From the NCBI GenBank assembly GCA_031291055.1, contig JARLJU010000173.1:1-63328 (forward strand): 63,328 bases of DNA, in the 5' to 3' direction. The notes beneath the pieces were generated by a model. It made no database searches and was not told where the DNA came from. It was given only the letters and a program-made list of their open reading frames with translations. Positions 43,838-53,262 of this stretch are shown here, one piece after another. This DNA comes from Rudaea sp. (GTDB lineage Bacteria > Pseudomonadota > Gammaproteobacteria > Xanthomonadales > Rhodanobacteraceae). Position 1 is the stretch's first letter; each line of letters starts with the position of its first letter. Made by a program: the position numbers and the translations under genes.

Positions 43838-46246
43838 ATGAAGATGGCAAGTTCCACAGTGACGGGAAAGCCACCAGCGCCTGAACTGCTGCGCAAGATG
43901 GACGCGTATTGGCGGGCGACCAACTATTTGTCCGTTGGTCAGATTTACCTGTTGGACAACGCATTGTTGAAGCAGCCGCTGGGCCTGCAACATATCAAGC
44001 CCCGTCTGCTCGGCCACTGGGGAACAACCCCGGGACTGAACTTCGTCTATGTGCACCTGAATAGAATCATCAAGGAGCAGAATCTGAACATGATTTACGT
44101 CACCGGCCCGGGCCATGGCGGCCCCGGGCTGGTGGCCAACACGTATTTGGAAGGAACCTACAGCGAGGTGTATCCCAATATTTCGCAGGATGAGGCGGGT
44201 ATGAAACGCCTGTTCACCCAGTTTTCCTTTCCGGGTGGAATTCCAAGTCATGTGGCTCCCGAAACCCCGGGCTCCATCAATGAAGGCGGTGAGCTCGGCT
44301 ATTCGCTCTCGCATGCCTACGGTGCGGCGTTCGACAACCCCGACTTGATCGTGGCCTGCATGGTCGGTGATGGCGAAGCGGAAACGGGATCCTTGGCCAC
44401 GAGCTGGCATTCGAACAAGTTTCTGAATCCGGTAATCGACGGCGCGGTGCTGCCGATACTGCACTTGAATGGATACAAGATCGCAGGCCCGACGGTGCTT
44501 GCGCGTATTCCGCGCGACGAGCTGGATTCGCTATTTTGCGGCTACGGCTACAACCCGTACCTCGTTGAAGGCGATGACCCGGAGGCAATGCATCAGCTGA
44601 TGGCGGCGACGCTCGACAAGGTGTTTGCCGAGATCGGGAAGATTCAGCGCGACGCGCGCAAGCGCGGGTTCACGAAGCGTCCGCGCTGGCCGATGATCAT
44701 CCTGCGCTCATTGAAAGGTTGGACCGGCCCGAAGACAGTCGACGGCAAACCGGTGGAGGGCACGTTCCGTGCGCATCAGGTGCCGGTAGCCGAATTTGCC
44801 GAGCATCCCGGTCATGTGAGGATTCTCGAACAATGGATGAAAAGCTATCGCCCGGAAGAGCTGTTCGACGCCGGGGGACGGCTCCGGGCGGAGTTGGCCG
44901 AACTGGCGCCCACGGGCAATCGGCGCATGGGCGCGAATCCGCATGCCAATGGTGGCATGTTGCTGCGCGATCTGAAGATGCCGGACTTCCGCGACTATGC
45001 CGTGACTGTGTCCAGTCCGGGTACCGTACGCGCCGAGGCCACGCGCGTGCAGGGCGAACTCATTCGCGACGTTCTCAAGCTCAACGCCGACGCACGCAAC
45101 TTCCGTGTTTTCAGCCCCGATGAAACCGCATCCAACCGGTGGAACGCCGTGTTTGAAGTGACGAACCGCTGTTCAACCGCCGAACTGATTGCCATTGATG
45201 ATCACGTTGCGCCAGATGGCCGCATCATGGAAATGCTGAGCGAACATCAGTGCGAAGGATGGCTGGAAGGCTATTTGCTTACTGGCCGCCACGGGTTCTT
45301 CTCGTGCTACGAGGCATTCATCCACATTGTCGATGCCATGTTCAATCAGCACGCCAAGTGGCTCGACGTGGCGCGCCGCGTTGCGTGGCGGCGGCCGATT
45401 GCGTCGCTGAACTACCTGCTGTCCTCGCATGTATGGCGACAGGACCACAACGGATTCAGCCACCAGGACCCCGGGTTCATCGATCACGTGATGACCAAGA
45501 AGGCCGATATCATTCGCGTATATCTGCCGCCGGACGCTAACACTCTGCTATCCGTGACCGATCACTGTTTGCGCAGTCGCAACTACGTCAATGTAATCGT
45601 GTCAGGCAAGCAGCCTGAGTGGCAGTGGCTGGATATGGATGCCGCCGTCAGGCATTGCGCAGCCGGCGTTGGTATCTGGGAATGGGCCAGCAACGATGAG
45701 GGCGGCGAACCCGATGTGGTCATGGCGTGCTGTGGAGATGTCCCCACCCTGGAAACACTGGCGGCAGTGAAGCTTCTGCGCGGACAGTTCCCGGATCTGA
45801 AGATCCGCGTCATCAACGTTGTCGACTTGATGAAGCTCCAGCCGCAAAGCGAGCATCCGCACGGATTGAGCGACAAGGATTTCGACGTGCTGTTTACCAA
45901 AGACAAGCCCGTCATTTTTGCTTACCACGGTTATCCATGGCTCATTCACCGCCTCACGTATCGCCGGGCCAATCACGATCAAATGCACGTGCGTGGCTAC
46001 AAGGAAAACGGAACCACCACGACGCCATTCGACATGGTGGTTCTCAATGACATCGACCGCTTCCATCTGGCGGGCGATGTCATCGATCGCGTGTCGCGTC
46101 TGGCTTCGCGCGCCGCTTACGTCAAGCAGCATTTGCGCGACCAGCTCATGAATCACAGGCAATACATCTGCAAGCACGGAGAAGACCTGCCCGAAATCCG
46201 CAATTGGCAATGGAGTGACCAGGACGCGCCGACAGCGGAAAGTTGA
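43838..46246 (+). CDS. xfp: Xylulose-5-phosphate/fructose-6-phosphate phosphoketolase
   Basis: 802 residues, full length. Early family blocks [17 protein letters not shown] and [13 protein letters not shown], then [11 protein letters not shown], the thiamine-diphosphate motif GDGEAETG and a C-terminal half with [15 protein letters not shown] and the [13 protein letters not shown] region. Cleaves xylulose 5-phosphate with phosphate to acetyl phosphate and glyceraldehyde 3-phosphate. Acetyl phosphate can be used by the acetate kinase at 12.9 kb to make ATP. It lies among FNR-controlled genes but shows no good operator of its own. Confidence 0.96.
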   Translation: MKMASSTVTGKPPAPELLRKMDAYWRATNYLSVGQIYLLDNALLKQPLGLQHIKPRLLGHWGTTPGLNFVYVHLNRIIKEQNLNMIYVTGPGHGGPGLVANTYLEGTYSEVYPNISQDEAGMKRLFTQFSFPGGIPSHVAPETPGSINEGGELGYSLSHAYGAAFDNPDLIVACMVGDGEAETGSLATSWHSNKFLNPVIDGAVLPILHLNGYKIAGPTVLARIPRDELDSLFCGYGYNPYLVEGDDPEAMHQLMAATLDKVFAEIGKIQRDARKRGFTKRPRWPMIILRSLKGWTGPKTVDGKPVEGTFRAHQVPVAEFAEHPGHVRILEQWMKSYRPEELFDAGGRLRAELAELAPTGNRRMGANPHANGGMLLRDLKMPDFRDYAVTVSSPGTVRAEATRVQGELIRDVLKLNADARNFRVFSPDETASNRWNAVFEVTNRCSTAELIAIDDHVAPDGRIMEMLSEHQCEGWLEGYLLTGRHGFFSCYEAFIHIVDAMFNQHAKWLDVARRVAWRRPIASLNYLLSSHVWRQDHNGFSHQDPGFIDHVMTKKADIIRVYLPPDANTLLSVTDHCLRSRNYVNVIVSGKQPEWQWLDMDAAVRHCAAGVGIWEWASNDEGGEPDVVMACCGDVPTLETLAAVKLLRGQFPDLKIRVINVVDLMKLQPQSEHPHGLSDKDFDVLFTKDKPVIFAYHGYPWLIHRLTYRRANHDQMHVRGYKENGTTTTPFDMVVLNDIDRFHLAGDVIDRVSRLASRAAYVKQHLRDQLMNHRQYICKHGEDLPEIRNWQWSDQDAPTAES

Positions 46247-46321
46247 TGCGTTTGGCAGCCTGCTGCGGCGATCGTATCGTTCTGCCGTCGGTCGCGTCGT
46301 ACGGGCATTTCGGGATGCAGA

Positions 46322-47458
46322 TCAGTGGCTGGACGAAATGCCTGCGGTTCGTCCGACCTGAACGGGCCGGTGCCAACGGGGTTTAGGCAATCCGAGGTCG
46401 GTGGCCAGTGCGGCCCATCTCGCCAAATCGCGTTCGTCCGGTTCGCCGTCGAAGAGCAGGGGATAGTCAATCGCTTCATCGATCCAGCTGCACATCGCCG
46501 CGCGGAGTTTCAATTGCGCGGCCACCGATGCGGCGCAATCAATGCCTGCTACTTGTGACGCGAAACTTGATGGGTACTTCGCCGCGGCCGCGTGACTGCA
46601 TGTCGAGACAGCGCGCTGTGAGTCGCGTGCGACGACGTGGTCCAGTTGAGCGTGGTCGGAAAAAGGATCCAGCGCGTCGGCAACATTGTTCGCGAACAAT
46701 GCGAGTCTTGGGTGGGAAGCAATGGCCGTCAAACGGTCATGCCGGATACCTCTATTTGCGGCCTCGACAACAATTTCTGCGTCAACCTCCTGCGTTCGCG
46801 CGCGATCCTGCCATTCTCGATTGCAAGGCGACAGTGCACCGCGCTCGCGTGCGAGTTGAGAGGATCCTCGATGACAACCCCGGGCGAGAGATCGCCCAAT
46901 CAACGCCGCCAGCACACAGCCGTCCGCTGCGTCGTAAGCAATGCCGAGCAGAGCCAGGGCATCCGCCAGACCAATGATCCCGATTCTGAAGTGACGATTG
47001 CCGGGCGCATGAATCCCGCCCAATACGACTGCATCGTCGAGGGCCCGTACGGCGAGCGCTGCGAGTTCTTCGAACGCCGCTTGATCGAACGATGCCCGGG
47101 GAGTCATCGGAGCCCGGACAAAGCGAGAGACATTCAATGCGGCAGAAAGCCCGCCGCGGTTCCACGCATTCTGTCCCGTTCCGGCAGTCGCGAGAATGCG
47201 TTCATCGAGCAGAAGCCGCCATGCGCCGAACGCGTCCGTGAAACGGCGCTTCCACATTGCGGCAGAATCAGGCGACTCGACCGACACAAGCGCAGTCGCG
47301 ATGCGATCCCAGGTCGCATCGACCGTAACATCGCGTAAAGCCCCACGATCGCGCCAGCGGAACCATGCGTCCCAGGCATCAACCGCCGCAAATTCGGTGA
47401 ATGGTGAATCGCCACCGCGAGCAGCGAGGCCATGGACGGGATGGTTGAGGTTGTTCAT
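46322..47458 (-). CDS. Degenerate class II (NrdJ-type) ribonucleotide reductase homologue
   Basis: 378 residues against 700 or more for real NrdJ. The N-terminus matches NrdJ (VDATWDRIATALVSVE, then LLDERILATAGTG). It then jumps to late catalytic-domain blocks: AALNVSRFVRAPMTP, RIGIIGLADALALLGIAYD, EAANRGIRHDRLTAIAS and LKLRAAMCSWIDEAIDYPL. The catalytic Asn-x-Cys-x-Glu segment is absent, and the phosphate-binding APTGTIS is replaced by SHPRLAL. The protein cannot be a working reductase, but the frame is intact and an FNR-type operator lies 34 bp upstream. Perhaps a pseudoenzyme with a regulatory or binding role. Confidence 0.75.
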   Translation of the reverse strand: MNNLNHPVHGLAARGGDSPFTEFAAVDAWDAWFRWRDRGALRDVTVDATWDRIATALVSVESPDSAAMWKRRFTDAFGAWRLLLDERILATAGTGQNAWNRGGLSAALNVSRFVRAPMTPRASFDQAAFEELAALAVRALDDAVVLGGIHAPGNRHFRIGIIGLADALALLGIAYDAADGCVLAALIGRSLARGCHRGSSQLARERGALSPCNREWQDRARTQEVDAEIVVEAANRGIRHDRLTAIASHPRLALFANNVADALDPFSDHAQLDHVVARDSQRAVSTCSHAAAAKYPSSFASQVAGIDCAASVAAQLKLRAAMCSWIDEAIDYPLLFDGEPDERDLARWAALATDLGLPKPRWHRPVQVGRTAGISSSH

Positions 47459-47492
47459 GGGCGAAGTATCGCGATCGCGAATTCCGCCGATA

Positions 47493-47506
47493 TTGAGCAA
47501 GATCAA
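47493..47506 (-). promoter_or_regulatory. FNR/ANR-type operator of the NrdJ-like gene
   Basis: TTGAGCAAGATCAA, one mismatch. GATACT (47470-47465) follows after 22 bp on the minus strand, which puts the transcript start at about 47458, exactly the ATG. Confidence 0.65.
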
Positions 47507-47649
47507 TCTCACAAAGGGTATTGCTCCCGACGCGTTGTTACACACTGTTACAGTTCGTTACTTCCAGGTGGTTGACGGGTCACGTGCCCGGACTACGTTA
47601 GCGCCATGTCACCGCGCGTCGCACCTGCCAACAACCCTGGAGCAGCTCA

Positions 47650-48378
47650 ATGAACGCCACCGCCGTCAGAAAGAACATATCTGCTGAAATCATTGCCGTG
47701 CCGGCCACGCAGAACGATATTGGCAGCCTGATCAATTTCGAGGAACTGAGCGCGCATGTATCTGTGGTGCGGCGCAAACTTGAGGCTGGGCAGTATCTGT
47801 ATCGCGCCGGCCAGCCGTTCAATGCATTGTTTCTGGTGCACGCCGGGTTCTTAAAGACGAGTCTTGTGGCCGAAGATGGCCGCGAGCAAATCACCGGGTT
47901 CCGGATGCGCGGGGATTTGCTTGGGGTCGAATCGATCGGTATGAAAACTCATGCCTGCGACGTAATCGCGTTGGACACGAGTGGGGTCTGGGAGCTGCCC
48001 TATCCGGCAGTGCTGAATGCCTGTTCACGGCTGCCCCGGATGCAGGCGCAGTTGACAGCGGCGCTGGCTGCAGAGATCCGCAACGATCGTACCTGGATGC
48101 TAGCGCTCGGAACGTTAAGTGCTGAGCAGCGCGTGGCCACGTTCTTGCTTGATCTTGCGGCGCGCCATGAGGCGCTGGGCTTCAGCAACAAGCATTTCGT
48201 GCTGCGCATGAGCCGTGCGGACATTGGAAGTTTTCTCGCGCTCAAGCACGAGACAGTGACACGCGCACTGACGCGCCTGAGTGCGCAGGGTTGCATTTCC
48301 GTGGAATGGCGCGAGGTTCGTGTTCTCGATGCTGCGCGCCTGCGTAACACGATAGGCTTGGACGCGCGCCTGCATTGA
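47650..48378 (+). CDS. Crp/Fnr-family transcription regulator without Fe-S ligands
   Basis: 242 residues: cyclic-nucleotide-binding-like domain (about 25-140), dimer helix, and HTH ending at about 230. The HTH MSRADIGSFLALKHETVTRALTRL aligns with FNR ([24 protein letters not shown]). It keeps the Glu and Arg that read TTGA, with Thr replacing the Ser before Arg. The N-terminal region lacks all Cys, and the position of FNR Cys122 (SMVCEIP) reads SGVWELP. So it has the DNA-reading helix for this island's operators but cannot carry FNR's oxygen-labile cluster. Confidence 0.9.
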   Translation: MNATAVRKNISAEIIAVPATQNDIGSLINFEELSAHVSVVRRKLEAGQYLYRAGQPFNALFLVHAGFLKTSLVAEDGREQITGFRMRGDLLGVESIGMKTHACDVIALDTSGVWELPYPAVLNACSRLPRMQAQLTAALAAEIRNDRTWMLALGTLSAEQRVATFLLDLAARHEALGFSNKHFVLRMSRADIGSFLALKHETVTRALTRLSAQGCISVEWREVRVLDAARLRNTIGLDARLH

Positions 48379-48387
48379 GGCCGGTGG

Positions 48388-50400
48388 CTATCGGTCGACT
48401 CGGCGGTAGTCGAGCGACTCGCGCACGGCAGCGACGAGACTTTCGCGAGTATAGGGTTTCTGCAGCAGCTCAAATTCGCTCGGCATGGCCGCACCTTCAT
48501 CTAGCGCGAAGTGCTCGTATCCGGATGTGAGCAGGACTTTGAGTCCTGGCAGCCTCCGCAATGCCTCTTTTGCGAGTTCGATTCCGGTCATGCCGCTGCC
48601 GAGTACGACATCCGAGAATACGAGCGCGATATCCCGGTTCGCTGCAAGCAGTGCCAGTGCCACTTCGGCGTTTTCCGCCGAGAACACGGAATAACCGGCG
48701 GAGCGTAAGAATACGATCGCGATTCCGCGTACGTCCGGTTCGTCTTCGACTACGAGGATAGCCTCGTTACCGCGGCAATCCGATGTGCCATCAGTGCCTA
48801 TATTTTTTCTTTCCGCATACCGCATCACTGGCAGATGCATTTCGACACGTGTTCCGTAGCCGAGCTGGCTGTCGGCGGCCAGATGCCCTCCGGACTGCTT
48901 GACGAATCCGTACACCATGCTCAGCCCGAGGCCACTGCCTTTGCCCGGCTCCTTGGTTGTGAAAAACGGTTCGAACGCCCGTGCAAGCACCTCCGGAGGC
49001 ATGCCGCAACCAGTGTCGCGGACGGCAAACACGACGTAATCGCCGGGTTTCAACTCACCCATGGCACTCGCTTCGTCGTGACGGCGTGTCTCGGCGGTGA
49101 TGCTGAGTCGCCCACCTCGTGGCATCGCGTCGCGTGCGTTGATTGCCAGGTTCACCAGCGCGGCTTCGAGCTGTCCTGCGTCGGCGAATACGGCCGGCAT
49201 ATTGTCGGGACAGGCAATTTCCAGCGCAATCGTTTCACCCAGCGTGCGCTTAAGCATTGTGTCCAGATCACCCAGGAGTCGTCCTGGATCGCAGGCGCTG
49301 GGCGACAAGCGCTGACGGCGCGCGAATGCGAGTAGCTTGCGCGTCAATTCCGCCCCGCGTCCCACGGCACGGAGCGCGCTACTGATTATGTCCCGCGTTT
49401 GGGGTCGGTCGCTCAGCTCACTTTCCAGAATCTGCAAATTGCCAGAGATGACGGTGAGCAGATTGTTGAAGTCGTGCGCAATACCGCCAGTCAACTGACC
49501 AACTGCCTCCAGACGTTGGGCGTGCGAGAGCTGCTCCTCCATGCGGATGCGCTGCATCGCGGCGCCGAGAAGATTTGCTATCGACCGCAGAAAATATACG
49601 GAATCGTGGTCGAATCGCCGGGCCACGCTCGATAGCGCGACCAGCATTCCCATCGGCTCGCTCCCGTCGATCAACGGTGTCAATACCGCGCTTTGGAAGC
49701 CGAAGGTGGCAAGTAATGTAGCGTCCATCGGCGCATTGACGTCTGCGCAGTCCTCTATGATAAAAGATCGATCGATCGCCAGCAGGTGTTTAGGCCCATC
49801 CAAGGATGACAAGACTGACGGTAGGGCATCAAGCAGGGCATCAGACAAACCAAACGCGGCACTGACTTGCAAGGTTCGGCGCTGAGCGTGCCGGAACACG
49901 ATTGCTACACCGGCAACGTCCAACGCATCGGCGACAAGTTCGGGGGCTTGTTCTGCAATCGCGTCAAGATCTGTAGCCGCGAGCACCAATTGGCCGATCT
50001 GGGTGACGAACGTGTCGTAGCGCGCGCGGACGAGAGCTTGGCGCGCACGCTGCGTCTCTGAAATATCGCGAATGGACGCGACGATCATTTGACCTTGGGG
50101 CGTATGGATAGGGCTGAGTGCGATTTCGACCGGAAACTCCTCTCCGTTGCGCTTCAGTCCCGTCAACTCCTGACCGGTTCCCATCGGGCGCACGCGTGGA
50201 TTGGCCGTGTAACCCATGCGATGGCGCTCGTGTCCCGCGCGCGCGTGTCCTGGTATAAGAATCTCGATTGCCGCGCCATGCAGTTCGCTTTCGGCATAGC
50301 CGAACAGACGTACCGCTTGTGCATTGGCGCGCACGATATGACCGTCATGATTGACCGCGATCATTGCGTCAGGCGCAGCATCGAACAATTCTCGGAACAT
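48388..50400 (-). CDS. Hybrid sensor histidine kinase (PAS-GAF-HisKA-HATPase-REC)
   Basis: 670 residues, no membrane helix. PAS domain (about 1-115: FRELFDAAPDAMIAVNHDGHIVRAN), GAF domain (about 140-295), phospho-acceptor His in GGIAHDFNNLLTVISG, ATPase with N- and G-boxes (LVNLAINARDAM, GSGLGLSMVYGFV). A receiver domain closes the protein (about 550-665: VVEDEPDVRG, phospho-Asp in LVFSDVVLG). A soluble sensor kinase. It lies next to an OmpR-type regulator read in the same direction, a likely partner. Confidence 0.93.
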   Translation of the reverse strand: MFRELFDAAPDAMIAVNHDGHIVRANAQAVRLFGYAESELHGAAIEILIPGHARAGHERHRMGYTANPRVRPMGTGQELTGLKRNGEEFPVEIALSPIHTPQGQMIVASIRDISETQRARQALVRARYDTFVTQIGQLVLAATDLDAIAEQAPELVADALDVAGVAIVFRHAQRRTLQVSAAFGLSDALLDALPSVLSSLDGPKHLLAIDRSFIIEDCADVNAPMDATLLATFGFQSAVLTPLIDGSEPMGMLVALSSVARRFDHDSVYFLRSIANLLGAAMQRIRMEEQLSHAQRLEAVGQLTGGIAHDFNNLLTVISGNLQILESELSDRPQTRDIISSALRAVGRGAELTRKLLAFARRQRLSPSACDPGRLLGDLDTMLKRTLGETIALEIACPDNMPAVFADAGQLEAALVNLAINARDAMPRGGRLSITAETRRHDEASAMGELKPGDYVVFAVRDTGCGMPPEVLARAFEPFFTTKEPGKGSGLGLSMVYGFVKQSGGHLAADSQLGYGTRVEMHLPVMRYAERKNIGTDGTSDCRGNEAILVVEDEPDVRGIAIVFLRSAGYSVFSAENAEVALALLAANRDIALVFSDVVLGSGMTGIELAKEALRRLPGLKVLLTSGYEHFALDEGAAMPSEFELLQKPYTRESLVAAVRESLDYRRVDR

Positions 50401-50422
50401 CGAATGCCTTAGCGTCGAATCG

Positions 50423-51172
50423 TCATCCGCGCTGCACGCGCGCGGAAAATTGGTAGCCGGCGCCGCGAACCGACTTGATCAGTTCTGGTTTTGCCGGGTC
50501 GCGTTCAATCTTGCGGCGGAGCCGTCCAATTTGAACATCGATCGCGCGATCAAACGGTCCCGCGTCGCGGCCGTGCATGAATCCCATGAGTTGATCCCGC
50601 GACAGCACGCGATTCGGATGATCGAGAAACACGCTAAGCAGCTCGAATTCTCCGGTGGTCAGGGGTATTTCGCTATCCTGTGGCCCAATCAGCACGCGCG
50701 CGCCGGGATTCAGTCGAAAGCCGGCAAACTCGATTGCCGTTCGATCGGAGGCGCCATGATCTGCCGCGGCCGGCGCCGCCCTGCGCAGAACGCTGCGCAC
50801 GCGCGCGAGCAATTCGCGCAAATCGAATGGTTTGGTGACGTAGTCATCGGCACCCAGCTCCAGTCCAACGACGCGGTCGACGGACTCGCCGCGACCGGTG
50901 AGGATAATGATTGCGCCACCCCAATGTTCGCGCAGGTAACGCGTGAGATCGAATCCGTCTTCGCGTGGCAACCCCAGATCCAGCAGCACGATGTCAATCG
51001 AGTCGCTCTGGATCGCTCCCCGCATCTCGGTTCCGTTTGTCGCGGTGGTGACACGAAAACCCTGACCGCCAAAATAGCGCTCGATCAGTGCAAGAATTTC
51101 CGCATCGTCGTCAACCACGAGAAGGTGCGGTTGGTCTGATCCGAATCGGACCGTTTGCGCTTTTGATTCCAT
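50423..51172 (-). CDS. OmpR-family response regulator
   Basis: 249 residues from MESKAQTVRFGS. Receiver domain (about 16-130) with VVDDDAEI, phospho-Asp in VLLDLGLPREDG, LTGRGE and the Lys in VTKPFDL. A winged-helix DNA-binding domain follows (about 150-245: LTTGEFELLSVFLDHPNRVLSRDQLM, DVQIGRLRRKIE, SVRGAGYQF). 22 bases before the hybrid kinase gene and transcribed first, so the two form one operon. Confidence 0.94.
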   Translation of the reverse strand: MESKAQTVRFGSDQPHLLVVDDDAEILALIERYFGGQGFRVTTATNGTEMRGAIQSDSIDIVLLDLGLPREDGFDLTRYLREHWGGAIIILTGRGESVDRVVGLELGADDYVTKPFDLRELLARVRSVLRRAAPAAADHGASDRTAIEFAGFRLNPGARVLIGPQDSEIPLTTGEFELLSVFLDHPNRVLSRDQLMGFMHGRDAGPFDRAIDVQIGRLRRKIERDPAKPELIKSVRGAGYQFSARVQRG

Positions 51173-51445
51173 AGATCCAGTTGGCCGCAGGAACCTATCG
51201 TTCCGAGCTTCTCGAAGGCGATCATACTCGTTTCGCGCAGGGCCGCGTTCTCTGGCCTGTGCCATTGCGGCCTGAACTTTGCCAGGCATGTCGGGCAATG
51301 TTCGGAGGCGCTTGACCTCAGAGCCATTCGTCGATGAACTGTTTGAAGGCTACGCCGGGTTCCGTTTAGGCCTGTGCATGCAATACGGCCCTGCGGGTAT
51401 TTTCCTCCTGGTACGATGTGCGCTAGCCATGGGTATGCGTGGTCG

Positions 51446-51811
51446 TCAGGACTTCACCGCAGCGGTCGCGGTCTTGCCTATCCCTTTCAGCCCTTGTTGG
51501 GAAATGTCGCTGAACAGCGCAAAAATCGTTGCGCTTTCCTGTGAGTAGTCCGCGACCAGATCGGTCAGCAACTCTGACTGCAAAGCGAAAAAATCCTCCG
51601 GTCTCTTGCACTCGGCAAAACGCGAAATCATTTTCACATCCTTGTTGTACCGCTCGTTGATGAAGCGGATCGCCTCGGTTTGCATTTGATTCGCGTTGCG
51701 AAGCCATTCGGAATAGGCGTTGGTCACAACGTCGAATGACGCTTTGGTCGTTGAGGAAGGTACTTCGAGCCCTTTCGACACGGTGGATGATGCATTTTCT
51801 TGCTTGGACAT
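51446..51811 (-). CDS. Phasin-family protein
   Basis: 121 residues from MSKQENASS, after AGGAGAACG. Helical, with the phasin-2 pattern SFDVVTNAYSEWLRNANQMQTEAIRFINERYNKDVKMISRFAECKRPEDFFALQ split over residues 29-82: amphipathic helices and the FAECKRPEDFF-type turn. Coats polyhydroxyalkanoate granules. Together with PhaB and an FNR-type operator it ties carbon storage to low oxygen. Confidence 0.88.
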   Translation of the reverse strand: MSKQENASSTVSKGLEVPSSTTKASFDVVTNAYSEWLRNANQMQTEAIRFINERYNKDVKMISRFAECKRPEDFFALQSELLTDLVADYSQESATIFALFSDISQQGLKGIGKTATAAVKS

Positions 51812-51918
51812 GATCGTTCTCCTCTGATGCGCTTGGATAACAGACGCAGTGGCTTCACAGCGCCGTAAGCCATGATGCAGCCAACAAATCAAGCATATGC
51901 AGTTTTATCGGACTGATG

Positions 51919-51932
51919 TTGACAAAGGTCAA
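51919..51932 (-). promoter_or_regulatory. FNR/ANR-type operator of the phasin gene
   Basis: TTGACAAAGGTCAA; TATGCT (51897-51892) follows after 21 bp on the minus strand. Confidence 0.7.
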
Positions 51933-52055
51933 CCCCGCTTGAAGAAGATGGCGGGTGTTTAGCTGAACTGATGCGTATCGGCATCCTCACGCGCGGATTT
52001 CAATATCGATCGACGGATAGGAAGTTCATGCGATTTGGCGTCGGGACAGGCCATC

Positions 52056-53141
52056 TCAGCGCGTCCCGGTCCGTTCCACCGGGGCGTCGCGGAGTTCGGG
52101 GCCTTGGCGTTTTGTCGAACCGTTGTCCACACCCAGTCGCTTGTGCATGATCGGGCTGGTTGTCGTGTACTGAAGATGCACCTTCTCGCCTGGCACGAGA
52201 AATTCGCGCACACCAAACGCAGCGAGTGCAGCTTCGTGAAAACCGCTGAGGATGAGCTTCCTCTTGCCGCGGTAAGTGTTGATGTCGCCGACGGCGAAAA
52301 TACCGGGAATGCTGGTGGCGAAGTTGCCTGTATCAACTTCAATCTGGTTCTTGTCCAGATTCAAACCCCAGCTTGCGATCGGCCCCAGTTTTGGATGCAG
52401 TCCCCAGAAGACCAGCACATGATCGGTGTCGACACGGTTGGTGAGCCCACTCTTGCTCCGAACGAGCACTGCCTTGAGCGTGTCGCCCACGATATCCAGA
52501 CCGGTAATTTCTCCTTCCAGGAACTGCATCTTCTGATCGATGCACAGTTGTTCCATTTGTCGTACTTTGCTGGGTGCGGCACGAAACTCCCGCGTTCGAT
52601 GCACAAGCACGAGACTGTTTACTTTGTCATACAGTGCCAACGCCCAATCCAGAGCCGAGTCGCCTGCGCCGGCAACGACGATGTCCTTGCCGGCGAACAT
52701 TGACGGATCACGAACCCTGTAGTGCAGCTGATGGCCATCTATCCGTTCGGCGCCGGATATCGGAAGCAGGCGCGGCCTGAATGAGCCCACGCCGCCGGCC
52801 ACAATGACCGCTGCCGCGTCGAACTGGGTACCGGCGTTCGTGCGCACCAAGAACCGCCCGGACTTCTGGCGCTGCACCTCGGTGACCTCTTCGCCCAGAT
52901 GGAATTGCGGAGCGAACGGCTTGATCTGCTCCATCAGACGATCCACCAGTTCGTACGCATTGCACACGGGGATCGCGGGAATATCGTAGATGGGTTTGTC
53001 CGGATACAGCTCGATGCACTGACCACCCACCTGCGGCATGCTGTCGATGACGTGCGCACCCAGATCGAGCAAACCCAGTTCAAATACCTGAAAAAGGCCG
53101 ACGGGGCCGGCGCCAACGACAACCACATCTGTGACGATCAT
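52056..53141 (-). CDS. Ferredoxin-NADP reductase (thioredoxin-reductase-like, type 2)
   Basis: 361 residues; start at MIVTDVVVVGAGPVGLF (an ATG three codons earlier is also possible). FAD loop GAGPVGLFQVFELGL, VGGQCIELYPDKPIYDIP, NADP loop VVAGAGDSALDWAL and late FAD segment FAVGDINTYRGKRKLILSGF. The CxxC redox pair of true thioredoxin reductases is absent, and an extra C-terminal segment of about 35 residues is present, both typical of YumC-type ferredoxin/flavodoxin-NADP reductases. A strong FNR-type operator precedes it. Confidence 0.9.
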   Translation of the reverse strand: MIVTDVVVVGAGPVGLFQVFELGLLDLGAHVIDSMPQVGGQCIELYPDKPIYDIPAIPVCNAYELVDRLMEQIKPFAPQFHLGEEVTEVQRQKSGRFLVRTNAGTQFDAAAVIVAGGVGSFRPRLLPISGAERIDGHQLHYRVRDPSMFAGKDIVVAGAGDSALDWALALYDKVNSLVLVHRTREFRAAPSKVRQMEQLCIDQKMQFLEGEITGLDIVGDTLKAVLVRSKSGLTNRVDTDHVLVFWGLHPKLGPIASWGLNLDKNQIEVDTGNFATSIPGIFAVGDINTYRGKRKLILSGFHEAALAAFGVREFLVPGEKVHLQYTTTSPIMHKRLGVDNGSTKRQGPELRDAPVERTGTR

Positions 53142-53232
53142 GTGCAGCATCCGATTGCGGGCCCAATGTGCCGGGGGCCGGACAAATGCCCGGTCAGCAC
53201 GGACCAGCCTACCGGCGCGGATGTTTGGCCCT

Positions 53233-53246
53233 TTGACTTCGATCAA
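53233..53246 (-). promoter_or_regulatory. FNR/ANR-type operator of the ferredoxin-NADP reductase gene
   Basis: TTGACTTCGATCAA; TAGGCT (53211-53206) follows after 21 bp on the minus strand. Confidence 0.72.
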
Positions 53247-53262
53247 ATTCGATTCACGATCC

